From contig NZ_CP046242.1 of assembly GCF_023205095.1 (NCBI RefSeq), positions 398,501 through 462,500 of the forward strand: DNA of 64,000 bases. Direction: 5' to 3'. Source of the stretch: Bizionia sp. M204. Lineage in GTDB: Bacteria > Bacteroidota > Bacteroidia > Flavobacteriales > Flavobacteriaceae. A model generated the notes under the pieces. The model did not search any database and had not been told where the DNA came from. It worked only from the letters and a program-made list of their open reading frames with translations. Shown here in pieces: positions 1 to 10,500 of this stretch. Made by a program: the position numbers and the translations under genes. Within the stretch, counting starts at the first letter, position 1. Each line of letters opens with the position of its first letter.

Positions 1-3000
1 CATCTTCTAGACTTTCATAAAAGGTAATGGTTAAATTATCAGTACTACCCAGACTCATGGCAGTTTGAATTTCGGTTAAATCAAAAGATTCTTGAGCATC
101 ATTAGAAATATCATCACATAAAAAGGTGTCTAAAGGCGGATTAAAGATTGGAATAGAACCGACCTCGATAAAAAAGGTGCTTACACCAAAGCAACTGGTA
201 TCACTAATGTTTTCCACACGAATATGAATGGTCTGTGGGTTTGATATGTTTTCATAAACAGCGGTTTTGTCAATTATATTGGTTCTGTTTATGGCGTCAT
301 TGGCATTTTCAAAATACAAAACGCGTTTTCCAGTTTGGCCATTTAAAATATCCGCATCTTTTTCTTCAAAGATGAACTCTGCAATTTGATTACCATCCGT
401 TTCACAGTTATTAAAGTCGGCAATGGGTGTAAACACAGGTAAGGTATTAACGACAATCTCGAAATTTTCAATAGCAAAACATCCTGTGGTTATACGCTCC
501 ACTCGTGAAAACACAGTTTGTGTATTGGCATTATAGGCATTGGTATTTGTAATTCGGTTTGTATTGGATTGTGCATCTGATAATGATGTATGAAACGTAA
601 TATTTAAACCTTCTGTGGCAGTAACAATTTCTGGAATTTTGGCATCTAAATTAATTAGGGTAAAGGCATCCTGGTCATCATCACAAATAATTTCATTACT
701 AGGTTGTGTAGTTGTTGGTGCTGGTAACACTTCAATTTCTAAAGAGGCAATATCAAAACAACCCGTATTACCATTTCTTACGCGAACATAAACTTCAAAA
801 GGATTACTGGTATTGTCATAAAAAGGCGGTAATGGATTCACATTGTCTATAGCATCATTTTCCGTTAGAAAATAGCTTACTTCTGCATTTGGAATTCCTG
901 AACTTACAGAGGTGTTGAAGCTAAATAAATCCACCGATGTCATGGTGTCATCATCCGTATCGCAATAGGTTACCGATCCTAAAGTGGGTAAAATGGTTGC
1001 TGGGTGAATAATAAGTTCTATTTCAGAATCAACCGAACAAGTAGCACCTATAATTGTAATGAACAAAGTGAAAGGTGTTTCTGTAACCTCATAAGGAACG
1101 GTTTGGTCAATGGCATTATTTCCAGCAGTTTGATCGGCTTCAGTTTCATAAAAAGCAACGGTAACATCTAATAGCCCATTAATAATGGTTGTTGCAATAT
1201 TCTCTAGGTTAAAATTGACTATACCATCATTAGATGCATCATCGCAGCGCGAAAAATTTCTAATATTACTTTCATTAAGGAGTAAATTGGTGTGTAATTC
1301 AATAGTAGCAATAGAGGGGCATCCTGTAACGTTATCTACAACTCGAATAAAAACGACTTGAAATAGTGGTGTAGTATTTGTGTAGTTGGTGATATCTGCA
1401 ATGGGATTATCACCTGTTTGGGCATCCTCATAGGTTGTATGAAATGTAGTGGATACATTGGTCAATCCGTTTAAAACATCATCAATAATTGTTGTTAAGT
1501 CAAAATTTTCAAAGCCATCATCGTCTTGTTCACAAGCGTCTATGGTATGTGAGATATTATCAATAGCAGGACTATCAAGAACGCTAACATTTAAAGTTGT
1601 TGTGCTTCTACAGCCAGTAGCCGTATCCAAAACACTCACGAAAAGCTGATCGTTTTGGGTCATGTTAGAGTAGGGTTCAGGTACAGGATTTGCACCAGAT
1701 TCCGCATCTGTTTGGTTGTAATGATATGTTACCGCATAGCCTGGATTTCCTCCCGTAATTTCAGTGTCTTTTACGGATAGGTCTATCAGTGTAAATCCAT
1801 CTCCATTGCCATCGTCGCATACTTCTAAAGTTGTTGGCGGTGTAATGGTTGGTACCGGATTCACAATTAGATTAAATGTACCGAACGCTAAACAGCCATT
1901 ATCAGTATCTAAAATCCGTACATAAATGGTTTGCGGATTTACTGAATTTTGAAATGGTGTTGAAATTGGGAAACTGCCGTCTTGCGCACTGTTAGCGTTG
2001 AAATGGTAAGAGATGTTGTAATTTCCAGTTGGGACAGCTGCAAGAACGTCGGGATCTTTTATGGATAAATCGAAGGTGTAAAAACCATCATTACTTGGGT
2101 CATCACAAACAATGTAATCTGAAATATTTCCAGCTGATTGTTCAGAACTTAAGGTTATAATAGCGGTATCTTCAATTTCGCAAATGGTGCTATTGATAGG
2201 AATAGAAATGGAAACGGTGTATGTCCCAGAGGTGTTTACGGTTAAAGTAGGACTAGTTTCTCCTGAAATTGGTACACCACTCTCAGACCATACATAGGTT
2301 GCTAGTGGGTTTTGAATATCTCCATTTAAAGTGACACTATCAGCACAGGTTGTAATATCTGGCCCTAAATTTACAGATGAATTAAAACTATTTCCTTGTA
2401 TAAAAACAGCCGAATCAAAATTTTCATCTTCTTGATCTGCAATCACTAATTTAATGTGATATTGGACGTTAGGTAGAATAGTTGCTGAAGCTGTAAGAAC
2501 GGTTGTACGCCCATTAAAATTGGTGTCACCTAAATTATAACCTTCAAAATATTGTTCGTTTTCTGCGGGACAAAATCCTACAACTTCTTCATGTATCGTA
2601 CTGGTATTTACGGGTATTGTAGTTCCTGGAATTACGGCAACATTTACATAAGGATCAGTGGTACCGGCTTCTTTAATTAGAAATGCAAAACCATCGGAAT
2701 ACTCACAAGGATAATTAGCAAAATATTCTTCGGAAGCTAGAATGTAATTGAACTGAACTTGGTTTGAAACAGAAATAAAATCGAATTCTATCGATGTGGC
2801 ATTTAGCGTATTCGTAATTCCTAAAGCAGTTTCTAAATCTGAATCTGTAAGCCAATCTGCTTCACCATCATTTAAAGGGTTTGCATTTACAGTATTTCCA
2901 GCTGAAACGGCTGCTCCAGTAGATAATAGGATACCATTTTCAAAAGGAAAAGTGGAATTTGCACGCTCAAAATAACCAAAACTATTTATATTATTTACGG

Positions 3001-3166
3001 AGCCGTTTATAACGGATTGCACATTAGAAATCTCCACACAACCATCAATTAAACGGTCCTCGATAAGTTGCTGTGCTGTAAACGTATCATTTATAGATAT
3101 TTGTTGTGCATAGCTATTATTGATTAACGCTACTAATAGTGAGGTGAATAAGAAGATTTTCTTCAT
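1..3166 (-). CDS. Giant secreted choice-of-anchor L protein with tandem Cys-bounded modules (3' end outside window)
   Basis: The frame is open from the ATG at 3166 to the window edge (1055 codons, no stop). Residues 1-20 are a signal peptide ending NNSYA before Gln. Residues about 30-260 look like a choice-of-anchor L domain (ILLSTGAAVSAGN, then FNYILASEEY). An Ig/PKD-like stretch follows, with YVWSESG and GTYTVSI. From about residue 340 there are at least eight modules of 65-75 residues in a 90-95 residue period, each reading CDD..DGF..FDL, then YH/FY..DA, then IYVRV...GC. The downstream neighbours carry the same module and a type B sorting domain, so I infer that this protein ends the same way and is exported to the cell surface by T9SS. 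Binding target unknown. Confidence 0.85.
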   Translation of the reverse strand, partial: MKKIFLFTSLLVALINNSYAQQISINDTFTAQQLIEDRLIDGCVEISNVQSVINGSVNNINSFGYFERANSTFPFENGILLSTGAAVSAGNTVNANPLNDGEADWLTDSDLETALGITNTLNATSIEFDFISVSNQVQFNYILASEEYFANYPCEYSDGFAFLIKEAGTTDPYVNVAVIPGTTIPVNTSTIHEEVVGFCPAENEQYFEGYNLGDTNFNGRTTVLTASATILPNVQYHIKLVIADQEDENFDSAVFIQGNSFNSSVNLGPDITTCADSVTLNGDIQNPLATYVWSESGVPISGETSPTLTVNTSGTYTVSISIPINSTICEIEDTAIITLSSEQSAGNISDYIVCDDPSNDGFYTFDLSIKDPDVLAAVPTGNYNISYHFNANSAQDGSFPISTPFQNSVNPQTIYVRILDTDNGCLAFGTFNLIVNPVPTITPPTTLEVCDDGNGDGFTLIDLSVKDTEITGGNPGYAVTYHYNQTDAESGANPVPEPYSNMTQNDQLFVSVLDTATGCRSTTTLNVSVLDSPAIDNISHTIDACEQDDDGFENFDLTTIIDDVLNGLTNVSTTFHTTYEDAQTGDNPIADITNYTNTTPLFQVVFIRVVDNVTGCPSIATIELHTNLLLNESNIRNFSRCDDASNDGIVNFNLENIATTIINGLLDVTVAFYETEADQTAGNNAIDQTVPYEVTETPFTLFITIIGATCSVDSEIELIIHPATILPTLGSVTYCDTDDDTMTSVDLFSFNTSVSSGIPNAEVSYFLTENDAIDNVNPLPPFYDNTSNPFEVYVRVRNGNTGCFDIASLEIEVLPAPTTTQPSNEIICDDDQDAFTLINLDAKIPEIVTATEGLNITFHTSLSDAQSNTNRITNTNAYNANTQTVFSRVERITTGCFAIENFEIVVNTLPVFTPIADFNNCETDGNQIAEFIFEEKDADILNGQTGKRVLYFENANDAINRTNIIDKTAVYENISNPQTIHIRVENISDTSCFGVSTFFIEVGSIPIFNPPLDTFLCDDISNDAQESFDLTEIQTAMSLGSTDNLTITFYESLED

Positions 3167-3210
3167 TTTTTTATTTCAGGTTGTCACTAACAGATTTGGG
3201 GCTAGTAAAA

Positions 3211-3218
3211 CAAATGTA
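3211..3218 (-). promoter_or_regulatory. Bacteroidota -7 element for the giant secreted protein
   Basis: CAAATGTA on the plus strand reads TACATTTG on the minus strand, matching TAnnTTTG. It lies 45 bp upstream of the ATG at 3166. I see no clear -33 TTG, so this is a weaker call. Confidence 0.45.
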
Positions 3219-3274
3219 ATAAAATAATCAGATGAAACGCTAATTTTACCGTTTAAATGCAGATTTATATTTAT

Positions 3275-5119
3275 TTAATAGTTTACATACACATAACCGG
3301 TCATAGTTTTATAATTGGAATCATTTAAATAGAGTACATAAAAATAGGTGCCAACTGGCACTAAATTTCCTTGATTTGATATGCCTTTATTAGCTTTTCC
3401 ATCCCATGGTAAATCATTGTTTCCTTCAAAAATTAGTGTTCCCCAACGGTTGTAGATTAATAGTTTATGATTCTCAAAAATAGTGTAAAGCCCTTGAATA
3501 TTAAACCAATCGTTAAATCCGTCATGGTTTGGTGTGAAGACTTGGGGAATATAAGGCGGACAATTTTTTACACGCACATTAAATTTATAAAAATTAAAGC
3601 AGAAATCCGTATCAATACGAATAAAAATTTCTTGAGGTGAGGTGTCGTTGTTAAAATATTCTGGAATTAATATCTGGTTTTCCTGATTAAACAAATCAGT
3701 TTCCGATTCATAATAACTTACATCTTCAATTGATTCATAGTCAATAAATTGAAGTTGTTCGGTTAGATTGAAGGTTGCTTGATTAAATCCAATATCGCAA
3801 GCCTCTAAGGGTCGTAGTTGTGTAACTTCAGGAATAGGTAATAATGTAATGGGTTCTGTTGTTATGTTATTTAATTCATTTAATTCGGTAACAATGCCAG
3901 TTCCATTTCCTACATCATCAATTATAATTTGAAGCGTAAAACTATCTGGAATAATGTCAGGGATATTAACGGTTATGGATTGTGTTTCAAAACCATCTAT
4001 GGGGATCATGTCTTGAGTTTCACTTTGGGCGACTAGAAGCCCATCTGCATAAAAGGCTATTGGTGTGGCTGCTGGTAAAATTTCAGTAGAGTTTATATTA
4101 AACGCTGTATAATCTATAGTAACAATTCTAGTGGCACATTCTAAACGATAGGCATCCAAAATAATAGTTGCGTCGGGTAGCTGACTGTTTAATACCGTAA
4201 TCATGTTATTCAAAATGATTAAATCAGCTTGAAGAATACCAAATTCATCCAAATCACCGGTTGTTAATTTAATTTCAACGGAATTATCGCCAATGGCAAT
4301 ATTATTTTCAATGTTGTACACATCTAAATCACCATTATAAAATGTGTTACTTGCAGTGAAAGAATTTGTGCCGTTGAAGGCATTATTAGCCGGATTTAAA
4401 GGAGGGTTAGAAAGTATGTTATTATTGATTAAAAGCGATTCGCCGTAATTTAAATTCGCATCACCTTCCCACGCTAAAAAGCCAATTTTTGCGCCTTCAT
4501 TATCTAAAACATTAATGTTGTCCAATAAAATGGTTTTTTCTTGCACATTTCTATTAATAATTTCCAACCCTTGAAATAGGTTTATTTGGTTGAGCGGTAG
4601 ATTTGTGTTTTCATAAATAATATAAATACTCCAACCTGCAAAATTAGTCCGGTTATTACAGTAGCCATCATTGGTGGTTAAAATGTTTGAAATGTCAAGA
4701 TCTGAAAACGTATACATACTATTTCTAACTGTACGTATGTATTCTGTAATGTCCGTATAACAGGAAAAATAGGTGAGGAGTCCGTAATTTGGATCGTTAT
4801 AATCTACCAAATGAGTATTATCCGCTAAAAAGGGAATTCCATTTAAGCTGACTTCGGTATCCCCACTTCCGGAGCCGGCCCAATACAAATAGGCGGCTAC
4901 AACATTCCAATCGGGATTTAGGGTTAACTCGGCTTGGGATTGTGGTAAAATTTCACAAAAACTGCGGTCTAAATTGTTTTCAAAAGGATTGAGGGTATTA
5001 CCTATTGCCAAATAATCATACCGACCATTAAATTGCTGAAATAGTGCTATTTCTTGACTGAATGCCACAGAGGTAGCAATACAACAAATGAATACTATAA
5101 TTTTGTTTAACTGAAACAT
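3275..5119 (-). CDS. Secreted protein with CARDB-like domain and T9SS type B sorting domain
   Basis: 614 residues from the ATG at 5119. Signal peptide at residues 1-21 (hydrophobic IIVFICCIATSVAFS, then Q). Residues about 25-300 form a large beta-rich region of no family I recognise, containing AAYLYWAGSG and GWSIYIIYEN. Residues about 330-430 resemble a CARDB-type adhesion domain (NINSTEILPA, LNELNNITTE). One copy of the shared Cys-bounded module follows (ACDIGFNQATFNL to FIRIDTDFC). The last 90 residues are a gliding-motility/type B C-terminal domain (TPNHDGFNDWF, IYNRWGTLIFEG, WDGK, GTYFYVL). It is last in the 10865-to-3275 gene series, 40 bp after the gene before it. Probably a T9SS-exported cell-surface protein; ligand unknown. 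Confidence 0.85.
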   Translation of the reverse strand: MFQLNKIIVFICCIATSVAFSQEIALFQQFNGRYDYLAIGNTLNPFENNLDRSFCEILPQSQAELTLNPDWNVVAAYLYWAGSGSGDTEVSLNGIPFLADNTHLVDYNDPNYGLLTYFSCYTDITEYIRTVRNSMYTFSDLDISNILTTNDGYCNNRTNFAGWSIYIIYENTNLPLNQINLFQGLEIINRNVQEKTILLDNINVLDNEGAKIGFLAWEGDANLNYGESLLINNNILSNPPLNPANNAFNGTNSFTASNTFYNGDLDVYNIENNIAIGDNSVEIKLTTGDLDEFGILQADLIILNNMITVLNSQLPDATIILDAYRLECATRIVTIDYTAFNINSTEILPAATPIAFYADGLLVAQSETQDMIPIDGFETQSITVNIPDIIPDSFTLQIIIDDVGNGTGIVTELNELNNITTEPITLLPIPEVTQLRPLEACDIGFNQATFNLTEQLQFIDYESIEDVSYYESETDLFNQENQILIPEYFNNDTSPQEIFIRIDTDFCFNFYKFNVRVKNCPPYIPQVFTPNHDGFNDWFNIQGLYTIFENHKLLIYNRWGTLIFEGNNDLPWDGKANKGISNQGNLVPVGTYFYVLYLNDSNYKTMTGYVYVNY

Positions 5120-5158
5120 AGAACGGTGTTACAGTTTTAAATGTACGATTTTTTACTG

Positions 5159-7552
5159 TTAACGCAGTAAGGAGAAATGACCTTTGTAAATTGTGCCATC
5201 TTCCAGAGTTACAGAAAACCAATACCCTCCTGACGAGACAGGAACTCCATTAAACGTGCCATCCCAACCTGTTCCTGTAGGCTGAATTTGCTTCAGTAGT
5301 TTTCCGTAGCGGTTAAAAATATATACTTTTGATTTTGGTTGAAATTGGCTTGAAAGCCCTTGGACTTGCCATAAATCATTGTCGCCATCACCATTTGGTG
5401 TAAAAACTTTTGGAAAACCTATAATGGCAAAATTATCTTGGGCTATGCCGCATTCATTTTTATCACGAACAAAAATGGTATGTACACCAGGTTCTAAATT
5501 TGAAAAACTAGAACTGTCCTGATAGGGCCCATCAATATTGTCTACCGCATATTCGTAATCGCCGGTTCCTGAATTTAGGACGGTTATGTTGCTTTCGTTA
5601 AATACAGAAATATTCGTTATTGTAGCAATACTTGAAGAACTTACAGAAACTACACGTTCCGCAAAACAGCCATCAGGGTTGTCTATTGTAATTGTATTGG
5701 TGGGTGTTATTCTAACTGTATAATTACCTTGATTCTGAACTGTTATTTCTGGTGTTGTTTCCATAGATTCTAACCATAAGAAGTTGTAATCCGACAGTGC
5801 GCCTTCTAAAGATCCTACATCAATTGTTACGGACGAATCTTCAGAGTTTTCGCAAAAGAATATAGCTTCTGTTTCTTCTATGATAGGACTTGAAATGGTA
5901 ATTAATTCCAATTCACTTATGCTGTAGCAGTCAACACTGAAAATATTTTGTAATCTAACATATATGATTTGTGAATTTAAAGTACTTTCATAGCGCGTTA
6001 CACCATTAATAGCATTTAATCTATTCTCAGCATCGGTTAAATTTTCATAAAAAGTAATCCCGATATTAGGATTCATGGCAATATCATCGGGAATAGAAGA
6101 GACAAGGTTAAAGGAGGTTGGGCCCATGTCAGCCTCACAATTAATTAGCTGATCAAAGATAACAGAATTCGGTTGTTCAGAAATCGTTAAAGTTCTATAA
6201 ATAATTTGGGTGTCACCTTCAGTTTCAATAGTAATAGTTACAATGTAATCTCCCGGATTTGTAAATATATGTGTGGGGTTTAAATCGGTAGAGGTGTTAT
6301 CATTTCCAGAAGCGGGATCACCAAAATTCCATGATATAGCATCTATAACGGTGGAAGTATTAATGGAAAACTCCGTATTATCTCCAAAGCATGTATTCTT
6401 GAATATATTAGTTGCAAAAAAGTAGGATTGAATAAAGGGAGGAAGACCAAACTGACTTGTATTACCACCTAAAAAAACGTTATTTAAATCAAAGTTTGCT
6501 GATAATCCAGGGGTATTTGGATCTGAAATAACGGCTAAATACTGGGCATCCTTAACAGCTACATAAATTCTTCCATCAATAGCTTGCTGCAATGCGCCAA
6601 ACTGTTTGTTGGCCTCTTGTGCAATTATGATATCAGAATTGACAATTGCAACTTGGTTAGGTAAGGTTATATCGTATTGATGAATTTTACTAACCGAATT
6701 TACGCGATCAATTTCGGAAACATAAAGTAAATTGCTATCTGGAGAAAACTCACAACCGTACGGACCTAAATCCGTTGAGCTGTAATTTGAAATAGTTATA
6801 GGATTTGATAATAAACCTGTCGAGGCATCAAAATCAAAAATTTGTGTCTCATTATTCTCGTATGATTTAACTGAAGCAATTTTTTCTCTATTTGGAGATG
6901 CTTTTAAATAGCCTATGGAATTATTTATGTTACCTTGGTGGAACGATCCTACAGCGCTTCTAACGGCTGTTGTGTTAACGCCTGTATCAGAAACGAGAAA
7001 GGATATAAACTCGTTACTATTCCATTTATGACTAATAACCCAAATACTTCTTCCATCTGAACTTTCAATAGCCGTTATTTTTTCAGTAACCGGATTCGCT
7101 AATAAAACATTTTTAATATTAGTTACAGCTCCTAAACCATTGTCTAATGACATATTAACTTCTGAGTACCTTAAGCCGTCTGGGCCACCACGATCGTCTA
7201 CTGTAAAAATATAGTAAATATTTTCATCGTTTGGTTTAGGAATAATTAAAGCGGATTGGGTTGATGATTTATCTCCAAGCAAGTTTGTCCCATTCTGCAT
7301 AATAGTATTATTTCGATTCCAAACTGTAATTCCATCTGAATAAAATTGCAGATTCCCGAGCTTATCAGAAATTGTTGAGCAGCCTTCAGGCGTATCTATT
7401 AAAGCCCCTAATTCCGGAATTGGATATCCAAAATTAAAGCTTAATCCTGCTTGATTACCGAAGAACCAGTTGGCAGCTTCATTTTGGGCAAATCCCATAG
7501 TGAAGATGCACATAGTAAGCATGAAAAAAGAATATTTTATCTTTGTATTCAA
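5159..7552 (-). CDS. Secreted propeller-PKD protein with T9SS type B sorting domain
   Basis: 797 residues. The first codon is TTG (7552), 4 bp after the stop of the upstream gene. It is preferred over the ATG at residue 11 because it gives the signal peptide its basic N-region (MNTKIKYSFF...GFAQ). Residues about 22-400 repeat beta-propeller-like strands (CSTISDKLGNLQFYSDG, IYYIFTVDD, CEFSPDSNLLYVSE). A PKD domain follows (ISWNFGDPASG, FTNPGDYIVTIT), then one shared Cys-bounded module (NCEADMGP to LQNIFSVDC), an Ig-like part, and the type B C-terminal domain (VFTPNGDGDNDLWQVQG, IFNRYGKLLKQ, GWDGTFNG). The N-terminal half is paralogous to the next gene upstream, so the two probably arose by tandem duplication. 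Surface-exposed, function unknown. Confidence 0.85.
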   Translation of the reverse strand: MNTKIKYSFFMLTMCIFTMGFAQNEAANWFFGNQAGLSFNFGYPIPELGALIDTPEGCSTISDKLGNLQFYSDGITVWNRNNTIMQNGTNLLGDKSSTQSALIIPKPNDENIYYIFTVDDRGGPDGLRYSEVNMSLDNGLGAVTNIKNVLLANPVTEKITAIESSDGRSIWVISHKWNSNEFISFLVSDTGVNTTAVRSAVGSFHQGNINNSIGYLKASPNREKIASVKSYENNETQIFDFDASTGLLSNPITISNYSSTDLGPYGCEFSPDSNLLYVSEIDRVNSVSKIHQYDITLPNQVAIVNSDIIIAQEANKQFGALQQAIDGRIYVAVKDAQYLAVISDPNTPGLSANFDLNNVFLGGNTSQFGLPPFIQSYFFATNIFKNTCFGDNTEFSINTSTVIDAISWNFGDPASGNDNTSTDLNPTHIFTNPGDYIVTITIETEGDTQIIYRTLTISEQPNSVIFDQLINCEADMGPTSFNLVSSIPDDIAMNPNIGITFYENLTDAENRLNAINGVTRYESTLNSQIIYVRLQNIFSVDCYSISELELITISSPIIEETEAIFFCENSEDSSVTIDVGSLEGALSDYNFLWLESMETTPEITVQNQGNYTVRITPTNTITIDNPDGCFAERVVSVSSSSIATITNISVFNESNITVLNSGTGDYEYAVDNIDGPYQDSSSFSNLEPGVHTIFVRDKNECGIAQDNFAIIGFPKVFTPNGDGDNDLWQVQGLSSQFQPKSKVYIFNRYGKLLKQIQPTGTGWDGTFNGVPVSSGGYWFSVTLEDGTIYKGHFSLLR

Positions 7553-7556
7553 AATT

Positions 7557-10500
7557 TTAACGTTTAAGTGTGAAGTGACTTTTGAAAATACGACCGTCTT
7601 GTAGTTTTACAGAAAACCAATAATCGTCATTTGGCATAACTTCACCATTGTAGGTTCCATCCCAGCCACCATTTAATGGGCTTAACTCTTTTAGTAATTT
7701 CCCAAAACGGTTATAAATCTGAATACGTGTACTAGGTTGAAACATCGCAGTAACACCTTGAACGTTCCACGTGTCATTGGTGCCATCGCCATTTGGAGTG
7801 AATACATTAGGGAAACCTATAACGGAAACCATATCCTCAACAATGCCACAATTGTTTTTAACGTCTCGTATGCTAACCGTATAAATCCCTGGATCTACAT
7901 TGGTAAACTCATTACTTGTTTGATAGGCTGTATATAGTGCTCCAGTGGCATCAAATAGCGCAAATTCGTATTCGCCTTCACCCGATACTATAACCGTTAT
8001 CGTATTATTACTTTGAAGTGCATCTTGAATGTTAATAGTTTCAATCGTTGCAATATTAGAAGGTTCAACAGTAATAGAACGCGTTTTTGTACAACCAAAT
8101 GCATTAGTTGCTGTAACTGTATAGGTGCCAACTTCATTTATATTAATACTGTTTGTGGTTTGACCAGAAGTCCATGAATATGTATAATTGTTAGGGGAAT
8201 CATTTAAAATACCTGCATCCAAAGTAATTGTATTCGGAAAGGTGTTTAAACAATATAATACGGTTTCATTTGCCTCCAATTGTGGTCTTGGGTTAATGGT
8301 AAATGAAACTTCACCAATACCATAACAGGCATTATTGTTTTCTACACGTGAATAGATTGTTTGATTATAAGGTATGGTGTTATTAAATGGTGTTGATAAG
8401 GCATTTTGCTCTAATAAGGCATCATTATAATTCGCATAATAGGATACGGGAAATGTAATGGTATTGTCTTGCTGAATGGCTGTAGTTATGGCATTCAAAT
8501 CGAAGGTGTTAATGCCATCTTCCGAATCTAATTCATCACAAACCTCTGGCGCTTGATAATTGTTTATTTGGGTGGTACTTACTTCTAGTGATAAATTGGC
8601 TAAACTGTAACAACCCGTTGTATTATCAATAATTTTTACAATAACTATTTCTGGATTTGCCGAATTAATATAGCCTAAAGGGTCTAACATGCTAATTCCA
8701 GAATCTGCATCTATTGAATTTTCATAATATTCTATAGAAACCGTTGTGGAGTTTCCTGATAAGGCATCAAAAGCTTCGTCTAGATTAAACCTCGTTCTAC
8801 CATCCATATTGCCATCTTCATCACATTGAATTAAGCTGGTATTAAAAGCAGGAGGTAAGGGGTTTATGGTTACCATGAATGATGTTGTACTAAAGCAATC
8901 CGTTTTGATGTCATTTTCAACACGAACAAAAATCTCTTCTTGAAAGGCTGTTTGGTTATAATATGTGTTTGGTAGTGGATTAGCCCCAGTTTCGGCATTA
9001 GCAAACGAATTATGATATGTAACATTAAAATCCATTGAACTTTGCGTATCTAAAACTATTGCGTTAAAATCTAATAAATTAATGTCTGCTTGACCATTCG
9101 TGGCATCTCCATCAGTAGCATCATCGCACCAGATTTGATCGGGAATTGGGTTTGCAGTTGGTGTTATAAACACTTCCACATCAAAGGATGTGGTGTCATA
9201 ACAATTTGGGTTGTTTTTGTTGTGAATACGCGCAAAAATAGGTGTTGGGTTCATGGTATTAGTAAATAAGCCCGTTATCTCGTTTTCGTTATTATCAGCA
9301 TCTAATTGGGATTCAAAATAATGAACTTCATATATACTTGGGTCTTGCGTTCCTAATATGTTCGCATCACGAACGGTTAAATCAATTTCCGCAAGAATCG
9401 TTTCATTACAGATTTCTAATTTTCTGGCAGGATTAGCAACGGGGATTTCATAATATGTTACAATAGCTTCCCCTTCTAAACGATTACAGTTTCCATTATT
9501 TAAATTGATGTCTACGGTATAAGTTCCAGATTCGTTAACTACTAAATCAAAATCAGATTCGGACAAAACCACACCGTCTTTCCTCCACTCATAAGTTGCG
9601 CCTGGAATATTATCCGCTATCAGCGTGTAGGTTTCTCCTTCACAAAGCGGTAAAAATGTTGTTTCGCTAGCACTTCCAATAATATCAATTTTATCAACAA
9701 AAAATGAAGCTATAAAAGGGGGTAATCCTTGTGTTGAGTTGTTTTGTCCTAATGAAACAGCATTATTTACATAATTGCAAGAAGCTCCAAGTTCATTTGG
9801 GTTATTAATAACACTTAAAAAAGGGGAGCCTAGATTATAAGTTCTGGCCATTGATCTGTATATTTTACCATTAGGGCCTAACTGTAAGGCGCTTCTATAA
9901 GCATTTCTGCTATCTATAATAATTGTAGATGCGGAAATATTTGGTGCTGTTAGATCCATTTGAAGTAATACGGACTGATGTGAATTCGGGTCGTCCTGTG
10001 TATTTGTAAAATTATCATTTGAAGCGGAAACATAAAGGAAATGACTATCAGGTGAAAATTCAACCCCATAAGGACTGTCGGTTAATCCCGAAATACCTAA
10101 ACGTTGACTGTTGCTCAAACTTCCATTGCTTGCATCAAAGTCTAAAAGATACAAACCATCACCCATATTGGCACATGCTACTTTACTGCCATCTGGAGAA
10201 AACTTAAGATAACCTCTTAAGTCGTTAACATTCATTCTAGTCAAAGTAGACTCCACAGCTCTATTACTCACACCGCTATCCGTAATTTCAAAGGCATGAA
10301 ATGTGTTTAAATTCGCAGTTTGAGGATTATTGAATGCGCCGTTCTCATTGGAGAAACCAATAACCCATATAGCACCCGATTCACAGTTTTTTACTGCGGC
10401 TATTTTTTCCGCACATTGCGATAACAGTGGAATGTCTTTTCTAACTACTGCGCCATTACCTCCGTCCAACGTCATATCTACTTCTGAATACTTTAGACCA